Position numbers and translations under genes: made by a program. Positions 26,527 through 35,244 of a stretch of 64,000 nucleotides of DNA are shown here, in pieces (the first letter of the stretch is position 1; every line of letters begins with the position of its first letter). The notes under the pieces are model-generated. The model was not told the origin of the DNA. It searched no databases and was given only the letters and a program-made list of their open reading frames with translations. Source of the DNA: Saccharopolyspora soli (lineage in GTDB: Bacteria > Actinomycetota > Actinomycetes > Mycobacteriales > Pseudonocardiaceae); the NCBI RefSeq assembly GCF_022678645.1, contig NZ_JALBWV010000019.1, forward strand, positions 62,001 through 126,000. The letters are read 5' to 3'.

Positions 26527-28062
26527 GTGACGGTTCTGGTGGCTCTGCCTGTGCTGCTGCCTTTGGCCGCCGCCGGATTGTCGTTGGCGCTGGGGCGGTT
26601 CGCCGATCTCCAGCGTGCTCTCGGGCTCGTCGTGCTCGGCGGGATCATCGTCGACGCCGCAGTGCTGCTCTACGTCGCGGACCGCGACGGCCCGGTGGTG
26701 CTGCAGATGGGCGGCTGGCCCGCTCCGTTCGGGATCACCCTGGTCGCGGACCGGCTTTCGGCGCTGTTGCTGGTGGTTTCCTCGGTGGTGACCTTCGCGG
26801 TGCTGATCTACTCGATCGGCCAGCGCATCACCGACTACGGCCGGGAGCGCTCCAGCACCACGTTCCACCCGATGTACCTGATGCTGTGCGCGGGCGTGTC
26901 GCTGGCCTACCTCACCGGCGACCTGTTCAACCTGTTCGTCGCCTTCGAGATCATGCTGAGCTCGTCGTACGTGCTGATCACCCGGCGCACCACGGCCACT
27001 CGGGTGCGCGCGGGCATGACCTACACGATCGTCAGCCTGGCCTCCTCGCTGCTGTTCATCACGATGATCGCGCTGGTGTACGCCTCCACCGGCACGGTCA
27101 ACCTGGCCGATCTGGGCGAGAAGGTGCACCAGCTGCCGGACGGGTTGCAGATCGCGCTGGCGCTGCTGGTGGTGATCGTGTTCGGGGTGAAGGCGGCGAT
27201 GGTGCCGCTGCACTTCTGGCTGCCGGACAGCTATCCGACCGCGCCCGCGCCGGTCACCGCGGTGTTCGCCGGGCTGCTCACCAAGGTCGGCATCTACGCG
27301 CTGATCCGCACCCAGACGCTGGTGTTCAGCCACGCCGAGAGCTGGCACCTGATGCTGGGCATCGCGCTGGTCACCATGATCGTCGGCGCGCTGGGCGCGC
27401 TGGCCCAGAACGACCTCAACCGGCTGCTGTCGTTCCTGCTGGTCAGCCACATCGGCTACATGCTGTTCGGGCTCGGCGTCTACAACGTGGCCGGGCTGAC
27501 CGGGGTGATCCTCTACGTGGTGCACCACATCACCGTGCAGGCCACGTTGTTCCTGGTCAGCGGGTTGATCACGCGGCACACCGGCACGGTCGCGCTGACC
27601 CGGATGGGCGGCTTGGCCAAGGCCGCGCCGCTGATCGCGGTGCTGTTCGCGCTGCCCGCCCTGAGCCTGGCCGGTGTGCCGCCGTTCTCCGGCTTCGTCG
27701 CCAAGCTGGCGCTGTTGCAGGCCGGTGTCGGCGCGGACACCTGGACCGCCTACGCGGTCACCGCAGGGGCGGTGCTGACCAGCCTGCTCACCCTCTACGC
27801 GATGGCGCGGGTGTGGACCAGGGCGTTCTGGGGCCAGGTCAAGGTCCCGGACCCGGACCCGGATCCGACCGACGAGCTGGTCGTCGGCACCGCCACGTCG
27901 AGTCGGCCGATGGTTGCCGCGACCGGGGTGCTGGTGGCCGCGAGCGTGGTGATCGCGGTGGTCGCCGGTCCGCTGGCCGCGGTCAGCGGGCGAGCGGCGA
28001 ACGACCTGATGCACGGCCAGACGTACCGGAGCGCGGTGTTGGGAGGTGTCGCCAGTGAGTGA
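26527..28062 (+). CDS. mnhD: Mrp/Mnh antiporter subunit D
   Basis: A 511-residue NuoN/NuoM-like channel subunit with about 14 membrane helices. Conserved parts are DLFNLFVAFEIMLSSSYVLI with the key glutamate, VFGVKAAMVPLHFWLPDSYP with the membrane lysine, and FAGLLTKVGIYALIR. The GTG start is preceded by GAAGGAGG. It stands after a dispersed repeat; its end overlaps mnhE. Confidence 0.93.
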   Translation: MTVLVALPVLLPLAAAGLSLALGRFADLQRALGLVVLGGIIVDAAVLLYVADRDGPVVLQMGGWPAPFGITLVADRLSALLLVVSSVVTFAVLIYSIGQRITDYGRERSSTTFHPMYLMLCAGVSLAYLTGDLFNLFVAFEIMLSSSYVLITRRTTATRVRAGMTYTIVSLASSLLFITMIALVYASTGTVNLADLGEKVHQLPDGLQIALALLVVIVFGVKAAMVPLHFWLPDSYPTAPAPVTAVFAGLLTKVGIYALIRTQTLVFSHAESWHLMLGIALVTMIVGALGALAQNDLNRLLSFLLVSHIGYMLFGLGVYNVAGLTGVILYVVHHITVQATLFLVSGLITRHTGTVALTRMGGLAKAAPLIAVLFALPALSLAGVPPFSGFVAKLALLQAGVGADTWTAYAVTAGAVLTSLLTLYAMARVWTRAFWGQVKVPDPDPDPTDELVVGTATSSRPMVAATGVLVAASVVIAVVAGPLAAVSGRAANDLMHGQTYRSAVLGGVASE

Positions 28063-28591
28063 GATCAGCCGAGTGCTGCGACGGCTGCCGCTGGTGGCCT
28101 GGCTGACCCTGGTCTGGGTGCTGCTGTGGGGTTCCTTCGACCTCGGCACGCTGTTCTTCGGCCTGCTGATCGCGGTGCTGGTGACCACCGTGTTCCCGCT
28201 CCCGGCGATCAACACCGGCATCGTGCTGCGACCGCTGCGGTTCGCGCTGCTGGTCGGCTACCTGGCCTGGGACATGGTGATCTCGACCGCGCGGGTGGCC
28301 TGGCAGGCGGTGCGGCACGGGCCGAACGCGAAGTCGGGCATCGTCGCGGTTCGGCTGCGGACCGATTCCGACCACCTGACCGCGATGGTCGCCAACGCGG
28401 TGTCGCTGGCGCCGGGCAAGTTCGTGCTGCAGATCGACCGGGGCAACCGGCTTTGCTACGTCTACGTGCTCGGCATGCGACCGGACGACGTCGAATCGGT
28501 GCGGCGCGACGTGCTGGCCCTGGAGAAGCAGGTGGTGCGCGCGGTCGGGACGGCGAACGAGGTGTCGCTGGTGACCGGACGGGAGGGGTGA
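28055..28591 (+). CDS. mnhE: Mrp/Mnh antiporter subunit E
   Basis: A 178-residue subunit with two or three N-terminal helices (LTLVWVLLWGSFDLGTLFFG) and a cytoplasmic domain containing VANAVSLAPGKFVLQID, the signature of the MnhE family. I chose GTG 28055, 8 bases after GGGAGG and overlapping the mnhD stop; GTG 28046 is the alternative. Confidence 0.91.
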   Translation: MSEISRVLRRLPLVAWLTLVWVLLWGSFDLGTLFFGLLIAVLVTTVFPLPAINTGIVLRPLRFALLVGYLAWDMVISTARVAWQAVRHGPNAKSGIVAVRLRTDSDHLTAMVANAVSLAPGKFVLQIDRGNRLCYVYVLGMRPDDVESVRRDVLALEKQVVRAVGTANEVSLVTGREG

Positions 28592-28593
28592 GC

Positions 28594-28860
28594 ATGGCCT
28601 GGGTCTTCCTGGTGACGTTCGGTCTGCTGTGCGTGGCGGGTCTGCTGGTGGTCGTCCGGTTGCTGCGCGGGCGCAGCACCCTGGACCGGATCGTGTCGGT
28701 GGACGTGTTCGTCACCCTGGTCGTCGCCGCGACCTGCGTCGGCATGGGCTGGCAGGGGGACGGGTCGAACATCGCGCTGCTGGCCGCGTTCGCGCTGCTT
28801 GCCTTCATCGGCTCGGTCAGCGCGGCGCGGTTGATCGAGAAGAAGGAGCCGTACCGATGA
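28594..28860 (+). CDS. mnhF: Mrp/Mnh antiporter subunit F
   Basis: An 88-residue protein with three membrane helices; RGRSTLDRIVSVDVF is the MnhF-family loop. The ATG follows the mnhE stop by two bases with GGGAGGGG upstream, and the stop overlaps the mnhG start. Confidence 0.9.
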   Translation: MAWVFLVTFGLLCVAGLLVVVRLLRGRSTLDRIVSVDVFVTLVVAATCVGMGWQGDGSNIALLAAFALLAFIGSVSAARLIEKKEPYR

Positions 28861-29204
28861 GCTGGCTCGACGTGTTCTCCGCGGTGTGCCTGCTGGGCGG
28901 CGCGCTGTCCTGCCTGCTGGGTGCGATCGGCGTGCTGAGCTTCCCCGACGTGGCCGCCCGGCTGCAGGCGGCGACCAAGCCGCAGACCCTCGGGCTGATC
29001 CTGGTCCTGATCGGCACGGCGGTGCAGCTCGACTTCGTCTACGCCTCCGGGCTGATCCTGGTCGGCCTGTTCCAGATGCTCACCGCGCCGGTGTTGGCGC
29101 AGCTCGTCGGCCGGGCCGCGTACCGCGCGGACAACATCGACCGGGACACCTTGGTGATCGACGAGCTCGGTGACCGCATCGAGCGGGAGCGGTCGGTTCA
29201 CTAG
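28857..29204 (+). CDS. mnhG: Mrp/Mnh antiporter subunit G
   Basis: A 115-residue subunit with three helices. FPDVAARLQAATKPQTLGL is the diagnostic MnhG region. The ATG overlaps the mnhF stop (ATGA). This completes the seven-gene set A to G, so the window should encode a full Mrp antiporter for sodium export and pH homeostasis. Confidence 0.92.
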   Translation: MSWLDVFSAVCLLGGALSCLLGAIGVLSFPDVAARLQAATKPQTLGLILVLIGTAVQLDFVYASGLILVGLFQMLTAPVLAQLVGRAAYRADNIDRDTLVIDELGDRIERERSVH

Positions 29205-29343
29205 ATTGGTACTGGCACTGCGCCGATCCGGCGGAACTCGAAGATCCTGGTCACTCTCGGCGTTGCATATGATCAAATAGACCGGTACGAGTGACCTCCG
29301 AAGTGTCGTCGATGGACGCGGTGCAGAAGGATGTGGAGCCAAC

Positions 29344-29607
29344 ATGTGGCGGACCGGCCGCGTGCTCGCTGGCCTTGCGATCGCGTTGTTCCTCCTGCTG
29401 ACGCCGCCAGCCGTGGCCAGCGGAGCCGTCGACACCGCGGTGGAGGTGGTGGCGCAGCAACCGAACCCGACCCCGCCCGCGCAACCGGCGGCCGACGAGC
29501 GGCAGCGGCTCGCGATCGGCGTCACGGGGGTAGTGCTGATCGGCTTGGTGCTGTTATCCCGCAAGGCGAGAAAGAAGCCGGTCTTCTTTGTCAAGCGCAA
29601 AAAGTAG
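29344..29607 (+). CDS. Small exported, membrane-anchored protein
   Basis: An 87-residue protein of unknown function. Residues 1-28 look like a signal peptide (RTGRVLAGLAIALFLLLTPP, then AVASGA). A proline-rich spacer (QPNPTPPAQPAADE) follows, then a membrane helix (LAIGVTGVVLIGLVLL) and a lysine-rich tail (RKARKKPVFFVKRKK). The tail would lie in the cytoplasm. It stands alone, 139 bases after the Mrp operon. No family is recognised. Confidence 0.65.
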   Translation: MWRTGRVLAGLAIALFLLLTPPAVASGAVDTAVEVVAQQPNPTPPAQPAADERQRLAIGVTGVVLIGLVLLSRKARKKPVFFVKRKK

Positions 29608-29795
29608 CAAGCGAAGTAAAACCGGCGTGCTGGTCGGTTCTTTGCGGAATTATTTCGGTGCCAATTCTCGTCATGGACTAGACCTAGCGCCGAACCTGTG
29701 GGATTTTCACAACTGACTGCGTGCGCGCATCGCTCCCCGGTAGGAGGAACGACGACGTCAGCGCACCTGCGACGGGGTATCAAGCCCCCACAGAC

Positions 29796-29837
29796 GTGGG
29801 CTGGCACCGGGAAGCCCCCCGACCGGTGCCAGCCCAC
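29796..29837 (+). other. 15-bp hairpin in a 450-base gene-free stretch
   Basis: GTGGGCTGGCACCGG (29796-29810) pairs perfectly with CCGGTGCCAGCCCAC (29823-29837) around a C-rich loop. It lies about 220 bases upstream of an M20 amidohydrolase gene. A terminator of the small upstream gene is possible but it is nearly 190 bases after that stop; a structured leader is the alternative. I see no coding frame that stands out in the rest of 29608-30059. Confidence 0.5.
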
Positions 29838-30059
29838 ACCCTTGTTCACCGGCTGTCGCAGTGCGGTCCACCAGGTCGGTGCTCGCCGATCCAAGACAAT
29901 TCCTCGGTGCGGAATTCTGCGCACCGCGTCGGTCGAACTCCAATTCTTCGGTTCCGCTGAATCGCGACCACCCGTTCGTCGCAGTGCGCCGACCGGTGGG
30001 CTCCCGATCGTGCAGCGCCCGCCGCGGCCCCGAAGCCGATGATGCAGGATGGGGCGCAA

Positions 30060-31316
30060 ATGAGTGCCACCCCGTTCGTGCCCCGCGACGACCGTTCCAC
30101 CGCAGTGCGAGCCCACTGCCGTGCCTCGGTGCAGCGCCACGAACCGGAGTTGGTCGAGCTGTCCCGCAGCATCCATGCCGACCCCGAACTGTCGTTCGCC
30201 GAACACCGCAGCGCCGCCAAGGTCGCGGGATTGCTGGCCCGGCACGGCTTCGCGGTGCGAACCCCGGTCGCCGACCTCGACACGGCGCTCGTCGCCGAAT
30301 CCGGCACCGGTGAGCTGGTCGTCGGGATCTGCGCGGAATACGACGCGCTGCCCGAGATCGGGCACGCCTGCGGGCACAACATCATCGCCGCGGCCGGAGT
30401 GGGTGCCGCGCTCGCACTGGCGGAGATCGCCGACGACGTGGGCATCACGGTGCGGTTGATCGGCACCCCGGCCGAGGAAACCGGCGGCGGCAAGGTGCTG
30501 ATGTTGCAGCGCGGTGCCTTCGACGACGTCGCGCTGGCGATGATGGTGCACCCGGGTCCGCAGGAGATCTGCCGCCCGACTTCGCTCGCCATAACTGACC
30601 TCGAAGTCCGCTACACCGGCCGTGCGTCGCACGCCGCCTCGGCCCCGCAGCTCGGCCGCAACGCGGCCGATGCCCTGACGGTCGCGCAGGTCGCCATCGG
30701 ACTGTTGCGCCAGCACCTAGAACCCCATCAGATGGTGCACGGTATTGTTACCGCAGGTGGCGCGGCGCCGAACATCGTTCCCGCGCACACTGCGGCGGTC
30801 TACAACCTGCGTGCTGCCCAAGCGCGCTCCCTCCAGGGCCTGGAGAACCGGATTCGGGCCTGTTTCGAGGCGGGTGCGACGGCAACCGGATGTGAGCACG
30901 ACGTCGTGCAGATCTCCCCGGTCTACGCGGAGCTGAACCCCGACGGCTGGCTGTCGGAGGCGTACCGCCGGGCGATCACCGAGCTCGGGCGCGAACCGCT
31001 CGACCGGGGCGAAGAGCAGGGCCAGGTCATCGGCAGCACCGATATGGGCAACGTGACCCAAACCCTGCCCGCGATCCATCCGATGATCGCGGTGGACTGC
31101 GGCGACGCGGTCAACCACCAGGCGGAGTTCGCCGCTGCTTGCGCGACCCCGGCCGCGGATCGCGCGGTGCTGGACGGGGCGGTGGCGATGGCCTGGACCG
31201 CGGTGGCTGCGGCGTTGGACGGCGCGCAACGCGATCGCCTGCTGGCAGCGGCGCGCGACCGATCCGGTCGGAGTTCGTCGGAAGAGTTCTGCACGTCGGG
31301 GAGGCCGCATGAGTGA
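30060..31316 (+). CDS. M20 family amidohydrolase (AmiB-like)
   Basis: A 418-residue metallo-aminoacylase/carboxypeptidase. IHADPELSFAEHRSA opens the catalytic domain. CAEYDALPEIGHACGHN, PAEETGGGKV and MMVHPG carry the metal ligands and the catalytic glutamate. The dimerisation domain begins VRYTGRASHAASAPQLG. It should hydrolyse amide bonds of N-acyl amino acids or p-aminobenzoyl-glutamate-like substrates. I chose ATG 30060 with AGGATGGGG 5 bases upstream; ATG 30039 is in frame. It leads a two-gene operon with a second M20 enzyme, joined by a mini-ORF. Confidence 0.9.
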   Translation: MSATPFVPRDDRSTAVRAHCRASVQRHEPELVELSRSIHADPELSFAEHRSAAKVAGLLARHGFAVRTPVADLDTALVAESGTGELVVGICAEYDALPEIGHACGHNIIAAAGVGAALALAEIADDVGITVRLIGTPAEETGGGKVLMLQRGAFDDVALAMMVHPGPQEICRPTSLAITDLEVRYTGRASHAASAPQLGRNAADALTVAQVAIGLLRQHLEPHQMVHGIVTAGGAAPNIVPAHTAAVYNLRAAQARSLQGLENRIRACFEAGATATGCEHDVVQISPVYAELNPDGWLSEAYRRAITELGREPLDRGEEQGQVIGSTDMGNVTQTLPAIHPMIAVDCGDAVNHQAEFAAACATPAADRAVLDGAVAMAWTAVAAALDGAQRDRLLAAARDRSGRSSSEEFCTSGRPHE

Positions 31317-31386
31317 CGATCTCGCGTCGCGCTCAGGTAGCCGACCGGGTGCGGGTGTTTCGCAAGACGCTGGAGGCGTGGCGTGA
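31309..31386 (+). CDS. Mini-ORF bridging the two amidohydrolase genes
   Basis: ATG 31309 overlaps the stop of the first amidohydrolase gene, and its TGA overlaps the GTG start of the second (GTGA, 31383-31386). It encodes 25 residues beginning MSDDLASRSG. The DNA matches the mini-ORF at 18697-18771, but one base is inserted after the tenth codon, so the shared ADRVRVxRKTxEA peptide is out of frame here. It may be kept for coupling rather than for its peptide. Confidence 0.45.
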   Translation: MSDDLASRSGSRPGAGVSQDAGGVA

Positions 31387-32789
31387 CCGTAGTGGATTCT
31401 CGTGGCTCGGATCCGAGCCAGTCCTCGAACGGTGGTTCGGCGGTGGAAGACGCGGACTGGGATGCGGCGGAACGTTCCGCCGTCGCCCAAGGCGCCCTCG
31501 TCGCGGCGGGGGTGGACGGGCCGAGCGCGCCCATCGGCAGCACCATGTCCAGCGTGGCGTCCAGTATCGGGTCCGGTGTGGAATCTGCGGTGGCAGATCC
31601 CGGTGCCGGTCGTGGACCGTCCTGGTTGGATGCCTGGTTGGACGCGAATGCGCATCGGGTGGTGGCCTGGCGGCGGCACATCCACGCCTACCCCGAACTT
31701 TCTCGCGCGGAACACGAGACCACCGCGTTCCTCGCGGAGCGGCTGACCAGGGCCGGTCTGCGCCCGCGGATCCTGCCGGTGGGCACCGGGCTCGTGTGCG
31801 ACATCGACGGCGACGGGCGACCCGGCCAACGCACCGTGGCGCTGCGGGCCGACATCGACGCCCTGCCGCTGCAGGAAACGACCGCACTGCCCTACGCGTC
31901 CACAGTGGACGGAGTCGCGCACGCCTGCGGGCACGATGCGCACACCACGATCGTGCTGGGTGCGGCGCTGGCGCTGGCCGCCGCGCCGAGCCTGCCCGGC
32001 CGCGTGCGGCTGATCTTCCAACCGGCCGAGGAAGTGATGCCCGGCGGTGCCTTGGACGTGCTGGCGGCCGGTGCGCTCGAAGGCGTGGACCGGATCTTCG
32101 GGCTGCACTGCGACCCGCGGCTGCCGGTCGGCCAGCTCGGCACTCGGGTCGGGGCCATCACCTCGGCCAGCGACCTGCTGGAACTCCGGCTGAGCTCGCC
32201 CGGCGGACACACCTCGCGCCCGCATCTGACGGCTGATCTGGTGCACGCGCTGGGCACCGTCATCACAGGCCTGCCGACGCTGCTGTCGCGCCGGGTCGAT
32301 CCGCGCACCGGAACCGTGTTGACCTGGGGCGCGGTGCACGCGGGCGAGGCGCCGAACGCCATCCCGCAGAACGGTGTGCTCACCGGGACGCTGCGCACCG
32401 GTGATCGCGGCACCTGGGCGAAGCTGGAGCCGCTGGTGCACGAACTCGTGCAGAGCATGCTCTCGCCGCTGGGCGTCGGGTTCGACCTGCAGCACCGGCG
32501 CGGTGTGCCACCGGTGGTCAACGACACGACGAGCACCGAGCTGTTCCGGGCCGGGATCGCGGCAGGGCTCGGCGACGAGGCCCTGACCAGCACCTCGCAG
32601 TCGTCCGGTGGTGAGGACTTCGGCTGGTACCTGGAGCACGTGCCGGGTTCGTTCGCGCGGCTGGGCGTGCATTCCGGCGTGGGTCGGGTCAGGGACCTGC
32701 ACCAGCCGACGTTCTCGCTGGACGAGCGGGCGCTGTTCGTCGGCATCCGAGCGATGGTGCACACCGCGCTGACCAGCTTGCAGCACTGA
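31383..32789 (+). CDS. M20 family amidohydrolase (AmiA-like)
   Basis: A 468-residue enzyme. The first 80 residues are a low-complexity Ser/Gly/Ala-rich extension not usual in the family. The M20 domain follows: HIHAYPELSRAEHETT, ALRADIDALPLQETT, DGVAHACGHDAHTT, FQPAEEVMPGGA, and the dimerisation domain near LSSPGGHTSRPHLTADL. The end SGGEDFGWYLEHVPGSF holds the last metal ligand region. It is likely an N-acyl-amino acid hydrolase. Its GTG overlaps the stop of the bridging mini-ORF. A start further downstream, dropping the extension, cannot be excluded. Confidence 0.88.
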   Translation: MTVVDSRGSDPSQSSNGGSAVEDADWDAAERSAVAQGALVAAGVDGPSAPIGSTMSSVASSIGSGVESAVADPGAGRGPSWLDAWLDANAHRVVAWRRHIHAYPELSRAEHETTAFLAERLTRAGLRPRILPVGTGLVCDIDGDGRPGQRTVALRADIDALPLQETTALPYASTVDGVAHACGHDAHTTIVLGAALALAAAPSLPGRVRLIFQPAEEVMPGGALDVLAAGALEGVDRIFGLHCDPRLPVGQLGTRVGAITSASDLLELRLSSPGGHTSRPHLTADLVHALGTVITGLPTLLSRRVDPRTGTVLTWGAVHAGEAPNAIPQNGVLTGTLRTGDRGTWAKLEPLVHELVQSMLSPLGVGFDLQHRRGVPPVVNDTTSTELFRAGIAAGLGDEALTSTSQSSGGEDFGWYLEHVPGSFARLGVHSGVGRVRDLHQPTFSLDERALFVGIRAMVHTALTSLQH

Positions 32790-32924
32790 GCGGGCACGTT
32801 TGCGCAGGTAGGTGACTGTGCGCATGGCGAGAGCGGTGCGCACGAGTTCGCCCTGGTTCCATCCGATCGAGGTGTATCCAGCGGTAGCTGTATCTGTTCG
32901 CGGGGTTGCCGTCTCTATTAGGGC

Positions 32925-33599
32925 ATGACCGCGAACATCATTTGCCCCGAAGTGCCACCGCTGGTGGCCGCCCAGCACGACGATCCCGGCCGATGGCCGC
33001 AGCCATCGCTGCACGGTGCGATGACGCGCGGCGACGCCGAACGGTTGCTCGGCTGCGCCGAGCTCGCCGCGGGTCTCGCCGAAGAACGGTGGGTCGAACC
33101 CTGGTTCGGCGTTGTCGTCCCGGCCGCCCGCGCCCAAGACCCGCTGACCCGAGCGGCGGCAGCGCTGCTGCGCGCCGGGCCGTACTCGGTGCTGTCCGGT
33201 GCGACCGCTGCGGCGATGCACGGCTGCGGCTCCGGCTCCGACGACGTCGTGCACGTGACGATTCCCTACCACCGCGAACTCCGCTCCCAGCCGGATCTCG
33301 TCATCCACCAGGCGTGGATCAGGGAGTGCGATGTGGTCGAACTGGACGGGTTGCGCACCCAGGCGTTGGACGTCGCCATCGCCGAGTTGCTGTGCACCGG
33401 TCCGCAGCGGCCCGCTCTGGACTGCCTGGAGCAGGCGCTCGCGCAGCTCGGCGACAGCGCCGAGCGGTTCCGCGCGATCGTCGGGGAACGCCTCGCCCGC
33501 CGTCGAGATCGCCGGGGCACGCGGCAGGCGGCCGCGCTGCTCCAACTGGCCTGGTCAAAACCGCAGTGCGACGAGCTGGTCGGTGGAGGTGTGCGATGA
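32925..33599 (+). CDS. AbiEi-like antitoxin-fold protein without partner
   Basis: A 224-residue protein. The region ALLRAGPYSVLSGATAAAMHG, VVHVTIPYHRELRSQPDLVI and DGLRTQALDVAIAELL follows the layout of AbiEi-type antitoxin domains seen in many actinobacterial proteins. Those proteins often continue into a DUF559 nuclease-like domain, which is absent here. No AbiEii toxin gene is adjacent: the next gene is a convergent sugar kinase 11 bases away. Function unknown; DNA-binding regulation is the likeliest role. Confidence 0.6.
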   Translation: MTANIICPEVPPLVAAQHDDPGRWPQPSLHGAMTRGDAERLLGCAELAAGLAEERWVEPWFGVVVPAARAQDPLTRAAAALLRAGPYSVLSGATAAAMHGCGSGSDDVVHVTIPYHRELRSQPDLVIHQAWIRECDVVELDGLRTQALDVAIAELLCTGPQRPALDCLEQALAQLGDSAERFRAIVGERLARRRDRRGTRQAAALLQLAWSKPQCDELVGGGVR

Positions 33600-33610
33600 G
33601 CGCCCGAACG

Positions 33611-35086
33611 TCAGTCCGCCCGCCGGAACCAGCCCGCGCTCTGGGCGGATTCGCGAATCTGGACGAACCGCGCGTAGGCATCGTCGTAGTAGGCGCGATT
33701 GGTCTCGACGGGTGGCAGCGGATCCGACGTCCCGACCAGTTCGCGCGCCACGTCGGTGATGTCGCGACCCGTCAGCAGCGCGTGCGCGGTCACCGCGGCG
33801 CCCCTGGCACCTGCCTGTTCGTCGGTGGTGCGGACGACCGGCAGTCCGGTCACGTCCGCGATCACCTGGCGCCACAGCGGACTGGCCGAACCTCCGCCGG
33901 TGACCCGCAGCTCGGTGGGCTGCGCGGTGCTGGCCCGCAGGCAGTCCCGGATCACCAGGGCCAGCCCTTCCAGGCAGGCCCGTGCGATCTCGGCCGGACC
34001 GTGCTCCAGGCTCAGGCCGTGCAGGCTCCCGCGGGCGGCCGGGTCGTAGAACGGCGCGCGTTCCCCGCCGAGCGAGAGGTACGGCAGCAACAACAGGTCC
34101 TTGCTGCCCGGCTCGGCCTGTTCGGCGAGCTCGGTGAGGTCTTCCGGATTGGGCAGGCCGAGCACCCGGCAGGTCCACTCCACGACCTCGGTACCGGCCA
34201 GCGTGGCGCTGGCGAGCATCCAGCGGCCGGGCATCGGGGTGCGCAGGGACATCCCGACCGGGGTGCGCTCCAGTCGGGGGCTGTCGCTGATCACCTCGGT
34301 GCAGATGGTGGTGCCCAGGATCGTGCACGCCTGGCCGGGCTCGGTCACACCCGCACCGATGGCTGTCGAGATCACGTCGTAGGCGCCCAACACGACCGGT
34401 GTGCCCTCGGGAACTCCCAGCCGCTCGGCGGCCGACCCGAGCAGCGGCGCGATCCGCTGCTGGCCGTCGACGGCTTCGGGCAGCAGCCGCCGGGCCCAGT
34501 CCAGGCCGAGTTCGGTGAGCACCGCGGCGGAGTACTGGCCGGTCCGCGCGTCGAGGAAGGGGTTCGATGCCTCCGAGACGTCCCAGGCCAGCTGCCCGGT
34601 CAAGCAGTGGAACAGCCAACCACCGCAGGTCAGCACCTTCGCGGCGGCGTCGATGCGGGCCGGTTCGTGCTCGGCGAGCCAGCTGAGCTGCGCGTGCGGC
34701 AGCCCGGCGAAGCCGACCGAACCGTTGATCTTGAAAAGGTCGGCGAGCAGCCCGGAATCGGCCCAGTTCGCGACGATCGCCGAGGCTCGGGAGTCGTTCC
34801 ACAGCAGTGCGGGACCGGTGGGGCGACCAGCGGCATCGACGAGCCAGCACCCGTCGCCCTGCGCGGTGATGGCCAACGCGGACACATCAGCACCCAGTCG
34901 GCTGACGAGTTCGGCGACCGTGTCCGCGACGGCCGACCAGACGTCGAGCATGTCCTGCTCGGCCCAGCCGGGGCGGGGGTGCTCGACCCTGGTCGGGCGG
35001 CTGGCGACCGCGAGTTCGGTGCCGTCCGCCGCGTAGCCGACGCTCTTCACCACGGAGGTACCGGCGTCGATGCCGATGGTGATCAC
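33611..35086 (-). CDS. FGGY-family carbohydrate kinase (xylulokinase-like)
   Basis: A 491-residue sugar kinase. ITIGIDAGTSVVKSVGYAAD is the N-terminal phosphate motif. GCWLVDAAGRPTGPALLWND and the C-terminal adenosine-binding TELRVTGGGSASPLWRQVI with DEQAGARGAA follow. Substrate is probably a pentulose or a polyol. The GTG start has AGGAGG 8 bases upstream. It is divergent from the HAD and second kinase genes, sharing an AT-rich regulatory region with direct repeats. Confidence 0.88.
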   Translation of the reverse strand: MITIGIDAGTSVVKSVGYAADGTELAVASRPTRVEHPRPGWAEQDMLDVWSAVADTVAELVSRLGADVSALAITAQGDGCWLVDAAGRPTGPALLWNDSRASAIVANWADSGLLADLFKINGSVGFAGLPHAQLSWLAEHEPARIDAAAKVLTCGGWLFHCLTGQLAWDVSEASNPFLDARTGQYSAAVLTELGLDWARRLLPEAVDGQQRIAPLLGSAAERLGVPEGTPVVLGAYDVISTAIGAGVTEPGQACTILGTTICTEVISDSPRLERTPVGMSLRTPMPGRWMLASATLAGTEVVEWTCRVLGLPNPEDLTELAEQAEPGSKDLLLLPYLSLGGERAPFYDPAARGSLHGLSLEHGPAEIARACLEGLALVIRDCLRASTAQPTELRVTGGGSASPLWRQVIADVTGLPVVRTTDEQAGARGAAVTAHALLTGRDITDVARELVGTSDPLPPVETNRAYYDDAYARFVQIRESAQSAGWFRRAD

Positions 35087-35153
35087 GGGCGTTCCCTCCT
35101 GATCCCGCCTGGCTGGTCGGCGCGATCGATCCGCACCAGCAATATCACAGCAT

Positions 35154-35208
35154 TGAGTGTTAAAAATTTCAAGATGAGTGTTATGTTTGCACTGGGATGT
35201 GACATCAC
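35154..35208. promoter_or_regulatory. Operator region between divergent sugar-kinase operons
   Basis: TGAGTGTTA occurs twice in direct orientation (35154-35162 and 35175-35183), 21 bases apart, in an AT-rich island. GTGACATCAC (35199-35208) nearby resembles GTGATTATCAC found upstream of the DeoR gene at 40323. Direct repeats of this spacing suit DeoR-type regulators. Confidence 0.5.
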
Positions 35209-35244
35209 GGTCCCGGTTGTGGACCACCACCGGAAGGACGCGAC

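Noticed and set aside
29670..29690. ATGGACTAGACCTAG as a third DasR-type site.
   Set aside because: It lacks the T at the fourth core position, is not paired with a second site and has no plausible target.
29720..29840. A riboswitch (for example of the c-di-AMP or cobalamin class) in the leader of the amidohydrolase operon.
   Set aside because: Apart from the 15-bp hairpin I could not find the conserved loops of any class I know.
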